Shown here: one piece after another, positions 1-8,306 of the stretch
Layout of the letters: the number at the start of each line of letters is the position of its first letter
Position numbering within the stretch: the stretch's first letter is position 1
From: Mycobacterium sp. SMC-8
GTDB lineage: Bacteria; Actinomycetota; Actinomycetes; Mycobacteriales; Mycobacteriaceae
Length of the DNA: 64,000 nucleotides
Assembly: GCF_025263565.1 (NCBI RefSeq)
Contig: NZ_CP079865.1
Location: forward strand, 3,348,001-3,412,000
Direction of reading: 5' to 3'
Made by a program: the position numbers and the translations under genes
The notes under the pieces: generated by a model
Databases searched by the model: none
The model's input: the letters and a program-made list of their open reading frames with translations, nothing else
What the model was told of the DNA's origin: nothing

Positions 1-58
1 CGCGTCCTACGGTGCCGTCGTAGGTCGCCACCACGTCGGCGACGGAGGGATTGTGCAG

Positions 59-731
59 ATGTCGAAGCCCGACGCACCACAACGGGTGAATCACGTCGAG
101 GAATCGGAAAACCTCGGCGATCTGACCCCTGGGCAGGTGGCGCTGCTGATCGAGGAGGCCGAGGCGGAGGCGGTCGAGGCGGAGACCCACGCCGCAGCCG
201 CGCGTGCTCGCATCTGCGGGCCACGGTCGACCGGCGCCGGTGATGGACGCGGACCGCGGTGGCGGGTGCCGGCCGGGGTGGTGGCGCTGCTGTGCTCGCT
301 GGCGATGGCGGTGGCCAGCTGGCACATCGTGTCGGAGCACCGCAACCACGTCCGGGATCAGCAGAACCGCGCCGAGTTCGCCGCCGCGGCCAAACAGGTC
401 GTCGTCACCCTGATGTCGATCGACTTCAATGATCCGCAGTCCGGAGTGCAGCGCATCATCGACAACTCCACGGAGCCGTTCCGCAGTGAATTCGAGAGCA
501 GCGCCGATGATTTCGTCAAGCTGTCCGCCGACGCGAAGGTGACCACGAAGGCGACCGCGAACGCGGCGGCGGTGCAGTCGGCCACGGCGGACTCGGGTGC
601 TGGTGGCTGCCACCTCCACGGTGACCAACGCCGACGGTGTCGCCGAGCCTCCGCGAAGCTGGCGGTTGACCGTGAACCTGCAGCGGGGCGGGGACAGGAT
701 CAAGATGTCGAAAGTGGAGTTCCTCCAGTGA
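59..731 (+). pseudogene. Mce-associated membrane protein, frameshifted
   Basis: Mce-associated (Mas) proteins lie at the 3' end of mce operons and are thought to support the Mce lipid-import complex. The N-terminus is acidic and Ala/Glu-rich, one membrane segment spans about residues 70-90, and a small extracytoplasmic domain follows. The frame breaks at about 595-597: after ADS the sequence reads GAGGCH, but the +1 frame reads VLVAATSTVTNADG and runs on to KMSKVEFLQ and a TGA at 729-731, as in intact family members. A one-base insertion or two-base deletion explains this. ATG 59 is chosen because GGAGGG (44-49) lies 9 bases before it; GTG 53 is the alternative. Its TGA overlaps the next gene's GTG. 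A short frame ending in TAG at 21-23 may be the tail of the preceding mce gene. Confidence 0.8.
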
Positions 732-1252
732 CGGTCGAAGCGACGTCCAGGCGAACCGTTGGTATGTCGGCATCGCGGTGGCGCTGGGCCGTCGTCATGA
801 CCCTGCTGATCGCCTCGGCCGTGGTGCTTTCGACGCTCTACGTCACGCAGTACCGCGTTGACCGCCAGACCGGTCCCGCCGCAGAGGCGGAGGTGGTGGA
901 GGCCGCGTCCGACGCAACCGCGTCGCTGCTGTCGTACACCCCTGAAACCATCGACACCGATCTGAGCACCGCCCAGGCCTTGATGACCGGGGAATTCGCC
1001 ACCTACTACGGGAAGTTCACCGCTGACGTGGTCGCACCCGCGGTGCGCGAGCGCGGAGTGAAAGCCACCGCGCGGGTGGTCGATTCGGCGCTGATGGAGC
1101 TGAAGCCCGACCAGGCCAAGGTGCTCGTCTTTCTGAACCAGGAGACCGTGAGCCGTGAACGGCCGGAGCCCGCGGTGACCGCCAGCAGCGTGGTGGTGAC
1201 GGTGACCAAGGTCGAAACCAACTGGCTGATCTCGGCATTCGACCCCGTGTGA
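728..1252 (+). CDS. Mce-associated membrane protein
   Basis: A 174-residue protein with a short basic N-terminus, one transmembrane helix at about residues 20-40 (WAVVMTLLIASAVVLSTLYV) and a compact outer domain ending in WLISAFDPV. This is the usual layout of Mce-associated proteins. The GTG start overlaps the stop of the preceding gene as GTGA, so the two are translationally coupled. It lies in the same frame as the 5' part of its frameshifted neighbour, so naive calling fuses the two into a false 399-residue protein from 53. Its role in Mce transport is inferred from family and position only. Confidence 0.85.
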   Translation: MTVEATSRRTVGMSASRWRWAVVMTLLIASAVVLSTLYVTQYRVDRQTGPAAEAEVVEAASDATASLLSYTPETIDTDLSTAQALMTGEFATYYGKFTADVVAPAVRERGVKATARVVDSALMELKPDQAKVLVFLNQETVSRERPEPAVTASSVVVTVTKVETNWLISAFDPV

Positions 1253-1256
1253 TTGC

Positions 1257-1318
1257 CGCGAGCGTGCGTGTCTGCGGGCGACGTGCCGGGTGATTGGGCG
1301 ATTGTGCGCACGCTCGCG
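1257..1318. terminator. Long inverted repeat between convergent genes
   Basis: CGCGAGCGTGCG (1257-1268) and its perfect reverse complement CGCACGCTCGCG (1307-1318) flank a 38-base spacer. The element fills the gap between the convergent Mce-associated and thiolase genes. It has no clear T-tract, so it may be a bidirectional hairpin terminator or a dispersed intergenic repeat. Confidence 0.5.
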
Positions 1319-1338
1319 CGGGTTGGGGTGGGGGTGTT

Positions 1339-2538
1339 TTAGGTGGCGAGGATGACTGAGGAGCCGTGGCCGAAGAGGCCTTGGTTGGCGGTGATGCCGA
1401 CGGTGGCGCCTTCGACTTGGCGGCCGGTGGCTTGGCCTTTGAGTTGCCAGGTCAGTTCGCAGATTTGGGCGATGGCTTGGGCGGGGATGGCTTCGCCGAA
1501 GGAGGCCAGCCCGCCGGAGGGGTTGACCGGGATGTGTCCGCCGATGGTGGTGGCGCCGGTGCGTAGGAGGTGTTCGGCGTCGCCTTTGGCGCATAGGCCG
1601 AGGTGTTCGTACCAGTCCAGTTCCAGGGCGGTGGACAGGTCATAGACCTCGGCCAGGGACAGGTCTTGGGGTCCGATGCCGGCTTCGGCGTAGGCGGCGT
1701 CGAGGATCTGGTCTTTGAAGACCCGCTCGGGTCCGGGCACCACCGCGGTGGAGTCGGTGGCGATGTCGGGCAGTTCGGGCAGATGTTGGGGGTATTGCGG
1801 GCTCTGCAGGCTGACTGCCCGCACCGAGGGCACACCGGCCACCGAGCCGAGGTGTTTTTCGGTGAAGGCTTTGGAGGCCACGATGAGGGCGGCGGCGCCG
1901 TCGCTGGTGGCGCAGATGTCGAGCAGGCGCAGCGGGTCGGACACCACCGGGGAGGCCAGCACATCCTCGACGGTGGCTTCTTTGCGGTAGCGGGCGTTGG
2001 GGTTGGCCAGGCCGTGGCGGGCGTTTTTGACTTTCACCTGGGCGAAGTCGTCGACGGTGGCGCCGTAGAGGTCCATGCGGCGGCGGGCCAGCAGGGCGAA
2101 GTAGACGGTGTTGGTGGCCCCGATCAGGTGGAAGCGTTGCCAGTCGGGGTCGTTTTTGCGTTCCCCGCCGACGGGGGCGAAGAACCCTTTGGGGGTGGTG
2201 TCGGCGCCGATGACCAGGGCGACCTCGCACAGTCCGGCCAGAATGTGGGCGCGCGCGGACTGCAGGGCTTGCGAGCCCGAGGCGCAGGCGGCGTAGCTGG
2301 AGGTGATCGGGATGCCGTTCCAGCCCAGTTTCTGGGCGAAGGTGGCCCCGGCGACGAAGCCGGGGTAGCCGTTGCGGATGGTGTCGGCGCCGGCGACGAG
2401 TTGGATCTGGCGCCAGTCCAAGCCGGCTTCGGCCAGGGCGGCGCGCGCGGCCACGACCCCGTATTCGGTGAAGTCGCGTCCCCATTTGCCCCAGGGGTGC
2501 ATTCCCGCACCCAGGATGTAGACCGGTTCCGGGCTCAT
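1339..2538 (-). CDS. Thiolase-fold lipid-transfer protein (Ltp family)
   Basis: A 399-residue thiolase-superfamily protein of the sterol-carrier/lipid-transfer (Ltp) subgroup. In actinobacterial steroid catabolism, members act in side-chain removal as thiolases or as retro-aldolases paired with a DUF35 partner. The nucleophile-loop Cys is present (YAACASGSQ, C85), as are NPSGGLASFGEAIPA and the C-terminal GHGSS loop. The ATG at 2538 overlaps the stop of the DUF35 gene by 4 bases, the gene pair known for Ltp2-ChsH2-type aldolases. Because the Cys is kept, a true thiolase role is also possible. The longer open frame to 2805 runs over the DUF35 gene and is not used. Confidence 0.85.
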   Translation of the reverse strand: MSPEPVYILGAGMHPWGKWGRDFTEYGVVAARAALAEAGLDWRQIQLVAGADTIRNGYPGFVAGATFAQKLGWNGIPITSSYAACASGSQALQSARAHILAGLCEVALVIGADTTPKGFFAPVGGERKNDPDWQRFHLIGATNTVYFALLARRRMDLYGATVDDFAQVKVKNARHGLANPNARYRKEATVEDVLASPVVSDPLRLLDICATSDGAAALIVASKAFTEKHLGSVAGVPSVRAVSLQSPQYPQHLPELPDIATDSTAVVPGPERVFKDQILDAAYAEAGIGPQDLSLAEVYDLSTALELDWYEHLGLCAKGDAEHLLRTGATTIGGHIPVNPSGGLASFGEAIPAQAIAQICELTWQLKGQATGRQVEGATVGITANQGLFGHGSSVILAT

Positions 2539-3002
2539 CGGGCCTGACCTTCCGTGGTTGTCTCGGCGATTTTCCAGGCGTGCACGATGCGTTGCACCCC
2601 GTCGTCGTCGACATACAAAGGCATCGTGGTCAGTTCCATCTCCATGCCCACTGTCAGGTCGGCGGCCAGGGTGCCCTCGACGACCTTGCCCAACACGATC
2701 AGCCCTTCGGCGGCCAGTTCGACCGCCGCGACGGCGAAGGGCTCGAACGGATCCGGGGACGGATACGGCGGCGGCGGGGCATACCGGTTCTCGGTGTAGC
2801 TCCACAACCGGCCCCGCCGCGACAACGGCACCTGAGCCAGAGTGTCGCTGTCACAGGCCGGGTTGGGGCAGTTGGTTTCCCGTGGCGGGAACACATAGGT
2901 CGCGCACACTGTGCACTTACCGCCGATGAGATGGGTGTCGCCGTCGCCATCGGTGGCGAACCACCCAGCAAACGCGGCCTTGGTTCGTGAGTCGACTTTC
3001 AT
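2535..3002 (-). CDS. DUF35 zinc-ribbon/OB-fold protein (ChsH2-like)
   Basis: A 155-residue DUF35 protein. The N-terminal rubredoxin-like zinc ribbon has four cysteines (C30, C33, C45, C50; CTVC and CPNPAC), followed by an OB-fold with GRLWSYTENRYAPPP. DUF35 proteins bind acyl-CoA and are obligate partners of thiolase-fold enzymes (Ltp2, MaoC-type ChsH). It is coupled by a 4-base overlap to the Ltp gene downstream and overlaps the hotdog gene upstream by 4 bases, so the three likely form one operon acting on a steroid-CoA. The ATG at 3002 matches the usual DUF35 N-terminus (FAGWFATDGDG). Confidence 0.85.
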   Translation of the reverse strand: MKVDSRTKAAFAGWFATDGDGDTHLIGGKCTVCATYVFPPRETNCPNPACDSDTLAQVPLSRRGRLWSYTENRYAPPPPYPSPDPFEPFAVAAVELAAEGLIVLGKVVEGTLAADLTVGMEMELTTMPLYVDDDGVQRIVHAWKIAETTTEGQAR

Positions 3003-3610
3003 GCTTTCGCTTTCGGTCTGATGAAAATGCCTTCTGCCTTCACTGTCACGACCCCTTCGGAGTTTGTGATGTGGCCGGCAGCAATGGTTTTGCTGTCGGC
3101 TTCGCTTTCGATCCAGGCTTCGGCCCGGATCCTGCCGAGTCGGGTGGGTGCCACGTAGCGCAGGTTCAGGGTGCCGGTGAAGGCGGGTTTGCCGGGCCGG
3201 TGCGCGGTGGCGCCGAGCACGTGGTCGAGGATCAGGGCGCACACGCCGCCGTGGACATGCCCGGGTGGTCCTTCGTAAGGCGACTCGAGTAGCAGATCTG
3301 CAGTGGCCGTGCCATTTTCGTGGTGTTCGATCTGCAGCGGGAACGCGATCGCGTTGCGTATACCCATCGCGACATTGCCCCAGGTCAGGATTCCACCCTC
3401 GGTGGTGGACCGCACTCCGAAAGGTTCGGGGTCCAGCCGTGAGCTCAGCGCTTCCGCGGCCTGCTCGATCAGCGTGTGCGCCTGCTGCACATCGGCATCA
3501 TCGGCCTGGCTGCGGATCGTCACGTCGATGAGCCTGCGCAGTGAGCGCGTCAGCGGACCGTAGAGGTCCTCCAGGCGTCGAGCTTCCTCGCCGCTGATCG
3601 GGTAGCTCAC
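2999..3610 (-). CDS. Hotdog-fold thioesterase-like protein (PaaI family)
   Basis: A 203-residue protein. Residues 1-60 form a helical N-terminal extension, and the rest is a hotdog domain with PGHVHGGVCALILDHVLG (about 116-133), the active-site helix of PaaI/DUF4442-type acyl-CoA thioesterases, then FTGTLNLRYVAPT. The chosen start is GTG 3610, whose bases overlap the TGA of the upstream dehydrogenase; GTG 3616 is an alternative. It lies in a tight minus-strand operon, HsaB-like / KstD-like / hotdog / DUF35 / Ltp. Hydrolysis of a steroid acyl-CoA is likely, but the substrate is unknown. Confidence 0.8.
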   Translation of the reverse strand: MSYPISGEEARRLEDLYGPLTRSLRRLIDVTIRSQADDADVQQAHTLIEQAAEALSSRLDPEPFGVRSTTEGGILTWGNVAMGIRNAIAFPLQIEHHENGTATADLLLESPYEGPPGHVHGGVCALILDHVLGATAHRPGKPAFTGTLNLRYVAPTRLGRIRAEAWIESEADSKTIAAGHITNSEGVVTVKAEGIFIRPKAKA

Positions 3611-5157
3611 TGCCACGACGCCATGTCCAGCGCCGCCAGATGGCTGAACAACATTGAGGCCCCAATGGGATTGCCACCCCCGGGGTAGGTGGTGCCGGAC
3701 ACCGCTGCCATGGTGTTGCCCGCCGCGTACAGCCCCGGGATCGGTGCGCCGTCGGTGCGCAGCACCCGGGCACGGGTGTCCGTGCGCAGACCGCCCTTGG
3801 TGCCCAGATCGGACAACCCGAACGTGGCCGCGTGATACGGCGGGGTGTCGATCGGGACCAGCGGGCACTCGCCCTGGGTGAACACCCGGTCATAGGCTTC
3901 GGCGCCGCGGCCGAAGTCCTCGTCGACTCCGGCCGCGGCGAGCTTGTTGAACCGCTCGATGGTCGCCTCCAGCTCGCCGGCCGGAACCCCGATGGCCCCG
4001 GCGAGCCCGGCGATCGTGTCAGCGGTGTGCCACAACCCGGCAGCGCGGTACTGCGCCTCGTCCACCATCGACACGTTGGTCGCGCCAACAGGTGGGACGG
4101 ATCCCACACGATCGTCGTAGATCATCCAGAACGGCAAACGTGTTGTGCCCTGGTTTATCTGACGGATCAACTCGCGGCCGAGCCGGTCATAGGGGGCCGA
4201 CTCGTTGACGAAGCGGCGTCCGTCCTGGTTGACGAAGATCCCTCCGGTGAACCACAGCGCGAACGCCGAGCGTCCATCCGGATGCGTCATCCCGGGAGAC
4301 CACCACGCCTGGTCCATCAGATCCAGATCGGCGCCGACCGCGATCGCGGCGCGGTGGGCCAGCCCGGTGCTGCCCGGACCGCCCATGGTGTCGTTCGCGC
4401 TTCCCGGCACCCCGTACTGGGCGCGCATCGCGGAGTTCTGCTCGAAACCGCCGCCGGCCAGCAGCACCCCGCGCCGGGCGCCGACCCGAACGGTGACGCC
4501 CTCACGCTCGACAACGGCTCCGACGACACCCTCACCGTCGGTGATCAATTCGGTCAGCGGCGCGCTGCGCCAGCAGGTGACGTTGGGCAGCTGCGCCATC
4601 GCTGCGAGGAATCTGCCGACGAGCGCGCGTCCGCCGACGAGCAGATCGGGTGCCGGGGCGCCGAGTCGCTCGGTATCCAGCGGTCCGCGCACCAGTCCGG
4701 CGTACTCGCCGAGCGCACTGTCGGGTAGCGGGACCGGGATGGTGTGCCGGTAGCCGTCATTGCGTGCGCCCGGCGCCGAACCGTAGTAATCGGGCCAGGG
4801 CAGCACGGTAAAGTCGAAAGCCGGGTCCTGCTCCAGGTATTCGATGAATCCGGCCCCGCCGCGGACGTAGGTGTCCTGCAGGGCGCGCGGCGTACGGTCC
4901 CCGACCACGGCGTGGAAGTAGGTCAGTGCATCGTCGAGGGTGTCGTCGGTGCCGGCGCGCAGCAGCACAGGGTTGCACGGGAACCACATCCCGCCGCCTC
5001 CCGAATAGGCGGTGGTGCCGCCGAACTTGTCGGTGGCCTCGACCAACAGCACCGACAGCCCTTGGCGCGCGGCGGTGTAGGCGCCCGCGACGCCGCCGCC
5101 GGAACCGGCGACGACGACATCGAACTCGACCTCGAACCCCGGGGCAGCCTCAGTCAT
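3607..5157 (-). CDS. kstD: 3-ketosteroid delta-1-dehydrogenase-like flavoprotein
   Basis: A 516-residue FAD protein of the KstD/fumarate-reductase family. The dinucleotide motif is VVVAGSGGGVAGAY at about 14-27, with the family signature GGTTAYSGGGGMWFP and the C-terminal DLGTKGGLRTD and GLYAAGNTMAAVSGTTYPGGG. KstD enzymes introduce the C1-C2 double bond in ring A of 3-ketosteroids, which together with 9-alpha hydroxylation opens ring B. The length matches true KstDs (about 510-565). ATG 5157 overlaps the 3' end of the HsaB-like gene by 8 bases; GTG 5163 is possible. It is one of three related dehydrogenases in the island, so its exact steroid substrate is uncertain. Confidence 0.8.
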   Translation of the reverse strand: MTEAAPGFEVEFDVVVAGSGGGVAGAYTAARQGLSVLLVEATDKFGGTTAYSGGGGMWFPCNPVLLRAGTDDTLDDALTYFHAVVGDRTPRALQDTYVRGGAGFIEYLEQDPAFDFTVLPWPDYYGSAPGARNDGYRHTIPVPLPDSALGEYAGLVRGPLDTERLGAPAPDLLVGGRALVGRFLAAMAQLPNVTCWRSAPLTELITDGEGVVGAVVEREGVTVRVGARRGVLLAGGGFEQNSAMRAQYGVPGSANDTMGGPGSTGLAHRAAIAVGADLDLMDQAWWSPGMTHPDGRSAFALWFTGGIFVNQDGRRFVNESAPYDRLGRELIRQINQGTTRLPFWMIYDDRVGSVPPVGATNVSMVDEAQYRAAGLWHTADTIAGLAGAIGVPAGELEATIERFNKLAAAGVDEDFGRGAEAYDRVFTQGECPLVPIDTPPYHAATFGLSDLGTKGGLRTDTRARVLRTDGAPIPGLYAAGNTMAAVSGTTYPGGGNPIGASMLFSHLAALDMASWQ

Positions 5158-5674
5158 GGGCACCCCCGAACCTGCCGTAGCCGCCGCGGAAGAACAGCAG
5201 AGGGCCGCGCTCGGCGTGGGCCCACAGGCCGGTCACCTCGGCCACCACGATGGAGTGGTCACCGGCGATGTGCTCGGCCTGGACATCAGCCTCGATGCGC
5301 GCCAGCGCCCTGTCGAGGGCCGGGGCGCCGTTGCGGCCGGGACGCCAGCCGACCCCGGCGAACTTCTCGTCGCTGCGCGACGCAAACCGCGCGCACACGT
5401 CCTGCTGGTCTGCGGCGAGGACGTTCACGCACACCGCGCCCACCTGCCGGATCAGCGGCCAGCTCGTCGACGACAGGGACGGGCAGAACGAGATGTAGGG
5501 CGGTTCCAGCGAGACGGAGGTGACCGACTGGCAGGTGAAGCCGATCGCACGCTCCCCGTCATGGGCGGTGATGACGGCGATGCCGGTGCAGAAGTGCCCC
5601 AGGACGCGACGCATCTCGGACGTGTGCGGCGGTACCGCACGCCCCGGGTGCGACGCGGTCAACTCGACGGTCAT
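5150..5674 (-). CDS. hsaB: Flavin reductase, HsaB-like
   Basis: A 174-residue flavin-reductase-domain protein resembling HsaB, which supplies reduced flavin to the HsaA monooxygenase. Shared blocks include VLGHFCTGIAVIT, GFTCQSVTSVSLEPP, VNVLAADQQDVCARFASR, KFAGVGWRPG and GPLLFFRGGYG. The ATG at 5674 follows a strong AGGAGG ribosome site. It is the first gene of the minus operon 5674-1339 and diverges from the padR gene, with a shared dyad motif in between. The candidate HsaA partner is about 27 kb away (32272-33453), inside the same island. Confidence 0.85.
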   Translation of the reverse strand: MTVELTASHPGRAVPPHTSEMRRVLGHFCTGIAVITAHDGERAIGFTCQSVTSVSLEPPYISFCPSLSSTSWPLIRQVGAVCVNVLAADQQDVCARFASRSDEKFAGVGWRPGRNGAPALDRALARIEADVQAEHIAGDHSIVVAEVTGLWAHAERGPLLFFRGGYGRFGGAHD

Positions 5675-5745
5675 ACCCCTCCTCGTGTAGTCGACCAGGT
5701 GTCGGATCACTGTCATCCGCTGCGACCGCCGACGCAATGTGCTCT

Positions 5746-5766
5746 CCCGGTCAGCGGTAGTGACAC
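5746..5766 (-). promoter_or_regulatory. Recurrent dyad motif, copy 1
   Basis: CCCGGTCAGCGGTAGTGAC lies 72 bp before the hsaB-like start and about 35 bp before the padR start. It shares CCCGGTCAGYGG with copies at 8212, 15207 and, less exactly, 22686 and 38178. It could be an operator serving both divergent genes. The regulator is unknown. Confidence 0.4.
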
Positions 5767-5788
5767 GACGCGGACTCCCGCGCGTTGC

Positions 5789-5794
5789 TAGCCT
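5789..5794 (+). promoter_or_regulatory. -10 element of a leaderless padR transcript
   Basis: TAGCCT fits the mycobacterial -10 consensus TANNNT. It ends 6 bases before the GTG at 5801, and no ribosome site is visible, the arrangement expected when transcription starts at the start codon. Confidence 0.5.
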
Positions 5795-5800
5795 TGGGCG

Positions 5801-6490
5801 GTGACGGATGACGACAACGCGCCTGGAGGGCTGAGCGTCTCGCCTACCGGCTGGGCGTTGCTCGGGATGCTCTCCGGCGGTGAGGAGCTGTCGGGTTACG
5901 ACATCAAGAAGTGGATCAACTGGGCGATCCGGTTCTTCTACTCCAGCCCGGCCTACAGCCAGATCTATTCGGAGCTCAAGCGGTTGGAGCGGCTCGGCCT
6001 GCTCAGTTCGCGCGTCGACTCCGGCATCCGAAGCCGTCGGATGTACAAAATCACCGAGAGCGGTCTGGCCGCGGTCACCCGCTGGGCCAACGAGGACTCC
6101 GTGGAACCGCCCACACTCAAACACAATCCGTTGCTGCGGGTGATGCTCGGGCATCTGCTGAACCCGGGCCGGCTCCGGGAGATCCTCGCCGAGCACGCCG
6201 CGTACGCCGAGCAGCTGCAGCAGGCGGCGGCCACCGAGGTGCGCTGGACCGGTGAGCAGCCTGCCTGGGCCTACGCCCGCCTCGCCTTGCGCTGGTCGGA
6301 GCAGTACTACGCCGCCGAACGGGACCTGGCCCTGCAGATGATCAAGGAACTCGACGCCGTCGAGGAAACGTTCGGCGAGGGCGGCCCGGAAGGCGTCCAG
6401 TTCCCGGTGCGCGAATACTGGTACGAGGTCGAACGCAGGATCGCCGCCGAGGACTCGCCCGACTCCGGCGCCGAGAAATCCGGGGACTGA
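5801..6490 (+). CDS. PadR-family transcriptional regulator
   Basis: A 229-residue regulator. The N-terminal winged helix (about residues 14-95; GWALLGMLSGGEELSGYDIK, then QIYSELKRLERLGLL and RRMYKITESG) is typical PadR. A helical C-terminal dimerisation region follows (LREILAEHAAYAEQLQQ). PadR proteins mostly repress neighbouring genes in response to phenolic or lipophilic ligands. It sits between two steroid-type operons and diverges from the hsaB-like gene. The GTG start is preceded by a -10-like TAGCCT, suggesting a leaderless message. It is a candidate reader of the dyad motif near 5746, but nothing here proves that. Confidence 0.85.
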   Translation: MTDDDNAPGGLSVSPTGWALLGMLSGGEELSGYDIKKWINWAIRFFYSSPAYSQIYSELKRLERLGLLSSRVDSGIRSRRMYKITESGLAAVTRWANEDSVEPPTLKHNPLLRVMLGHLLNPGRLREILAEHAAYAEQLQQAAATEVRWTGEQPAWAYARLALRWSEQYYAAERDLALQMIKELDAVEETFGEGGPEGVQFPVREYWYEVERRIAAEDSPDSGAEKSGD

Positions 6491-6491
6491 C

Positions 6492-8168
6492 TCAGACGAG
6501 CCGGCCGGCGGCGTGTTGCGCGGCGACGTAGCCGAACACGAAACCCTGCCCGATGGTGGCGCCCGCACCGGGATAGGTCTTGCCGAACGCGTTGGCGGCG
6601 GTGTTGCCGATCGCATACAGCCCGTCGATCGGCGAACCGTCCTCGCGGAGCACCCGGGCGCGGGCATCGGCCCGAAGGCCGCCGCAGGTCCCCAGGTCGC
6701 TGAGCACGACCTTGACCGCGTAGTACGGGCCCGAATCCAGCGGCCGCAGATTGGGATTGGGATCGATGGTGGGGTCGCCGTAGTAACGGTCGTAAGCGCT
6801 GGCCCCGCGCTGGAAGTCGCTGTCCACACCCGCCCGGGCCAGATCGTTGAACCGGATCATCGTCTCGGCGAACACCGTTGGTGGCACGCCGATGCGCTCA
6901 GCCAGATCGGCGAGGTCGTCGCTGCGGTGCGCGATACCGGCGTCATACCACGACCGCGGAATCGGCATGCGCGGAAACAGTTCAGCGGCCATGAGATAAC
7001 TGTTGCGGTACCGCTGGTCGAACACCATCCACATGGTCTCGACCGGGGCGCCTGACTGTTCACGCCGGAGCAGCTCCTGCCCGAACGTCATATAGTCCGT
7101 CGCCTCGTTGATGAACCGCCGGCCGTTCTGGTCGACCAGAAGGCAACCCGGCAGGGACCGCTCGGCCAGCATGACGGTCGGGTCACGGTCGGGCAGCGGC
7201 GCGAATGCCGGGAACCACCACGCCTGATCCATCAGCGCGGTGCCCGCACCGAGATCCTGGGCCAAGCGGATTCCGTCGCCGGTGTTGCCCTCCGAACCGA
7301 GGCTCAGATGCTCGCCCAGCCGTTCGGACTGGAACTTGTGCCGCCAGCTCATCAGATGGTCGAAACCCCCGGCGGCCAGGACGACACCGTGACGGGCGGT
7401 GACCTGGACTTCGGTGCCGTCGCGGTCAACCACCGCGCCGGTCACCCGGTCACCGTCGACCAGCAGTTCGGAGACGGGCGAGTCGGTCCACACCGGGATC
7501 TGCGCGTCGAGCACACCGGCGAACAGGCCTGCCGCCAGGCCCTGACCCCCGGCGGCGTAGCGGCGTCGCAGCGCCAGGCCGCCGATGCCCTGGAACGCGC
7601 GCAGCAGGATGCGCGGCCACGACTTCCGCGGCATCCGGGCCATGAGGTTCAGCCAACGGTAGTCCGCGCCGGTGACCGGCATCGGGAAGTCGGATTCCAT
7701 CACCCCGGGCCGCAGGCGGGTCAGTGCGGGGCCCAGCACCGCGGTGTCGAACGGCCGGCATTCGCAGGTGCGTCCGACAGCGCTGCCGCCAGGCTTTTCG
7801 GGGTGGTAGTCCGAATAGCCATTCGCCCACTGGAACTTCATCGGCGTGGTGCGGCGCAACATGTCGATGGTCGCAGGACCGTGGTCCACGAAGGCGTGTG
7901 CCCGGTCGAGCGGAGCGTCGCCGCCGACCAGTGTGCCGACATAGGTGCGGCCGTACTCGACCGTGTCGCCGGAGCCGGCGTCGGTGAGGATCGGGTTGCC
8001 GGGCATCCAGAACGCGCCTCCCGAGCGGGCCAGCGATCCACCCACGTACGGCGTCTTCTCCACGATCAACGCCGAAAGCCCGGCTTCTCGTGCCGCCAGG
8101 GCGGCGGCCATGCCGGTGCCGGATCCGACGACAAGCAGATCGACGGTGAAGTTCTCCCGAGATGTCAC
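6492..8168 (-). CDS. kstD: 3-ketosteroid delta-1-dehydrogenase-like flavoprotein
   Basis: A 558-residue FAD protein with VDLLVVGSGTGMAAALAA at the N-terminus, VGGSLARSGGAFWMPGNP, and a C-terminal block very close to KstDs (SDLGTCGGLRADARARVL, GLYAIGNTAANAFGKTYPGAG, ATIGQGFVFGYVAA). It is predicted to oxidise a 3-ketosteroid A ring. It is transcribed divergently from kshA, and KstD and KshA activities combine in ring-B opening. The start is GTG 8168, with the 18-base dyad motif 44 bp upstream. It ends 1 bp from the convergent padR stop. The A-ring step is well supported; the substrate is not. Confidence 0.82.
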   Translation of the reverse strand: MTSRENFTVDLLVVGSGTGMAAALAAREAGLSALIVEKTPYVGGSLARSGGAFWMPGNPILTDAGSGDTVEYGRTYVGTLVGGDAPLDRAHAFVDHGPATIDMLRRTTPMKFQWANGYSDYHPEKPGGSAVGRTCECRPFDTAVLGPALTRLRPGVMESDFPMPVTGADYRWLNLMARMPRKSWPRILLRAFQGIGGLALRRRYAAGGQGLAAGLFAGVLDAQIPVWTDSPVSELLVDGDRVTGAVVDRDGTEVQVTARHGVVLAAGGFDHLMSWRHKFQSERLGEHLSLGSEGNTGDGIRLAQDLGAGTALMDQAWWFPAFAPLPDRDPTVMLAERSLPGCLLVDQNGRRFINEATDYMTFGQELLRREQSGAPVETMWMVFDQRYRNSYLMAAELFPRMPIPRSWYDAGIAHRSDDLADLAERIGVPPTVFAETMIRFNDLARAGVDSDFQRGASAYDRYYGDPTIDPNPNLRPLDSGPYYAVKVVLSDLGTCGGLRADARARVLREDGSPIDGLYAIGNTAANAFGKTYPGAGATIGQGFVFGYVAAQHAAGRLV

Positions 8169-8211
8169 CGGGTGATTCTCGAAGGCGGTGGCCCACGTGT
8201 CGCCGGGGTTG

Positions 8212-8229
8212 CCCGGTCAGTGGAACACC
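8212..8229 (-). promoter_or_regulatory. Recurrent dyad motif, copy 2
   Basis: CCCGGTCAGTGGAACACC lies 44 bp before the GTG of the kstD-like gene and 78 bp before kshA. It matches the copy at 15207-15224 in 17 of 18 positions, and both are the same distance from a minus-strand start. Confidence 0.55.
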
Positions 8230-8306
8230 GGACAGCTCACCCGTGAACACCGGTGCTACAACGGAGTTTCGCCAGAAGCAAGCGATCACAGTGAGGATGG
8301 CCGGCG

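Noticed and set aside
53..1252. A single 399-residue protein
   Set aside because: It joins the frameshifted first Mas gene to the second by a low-quality Gly/Arg stretch; the true stop and start (TGA 729-731, GTG 728) are visible in the sequence.
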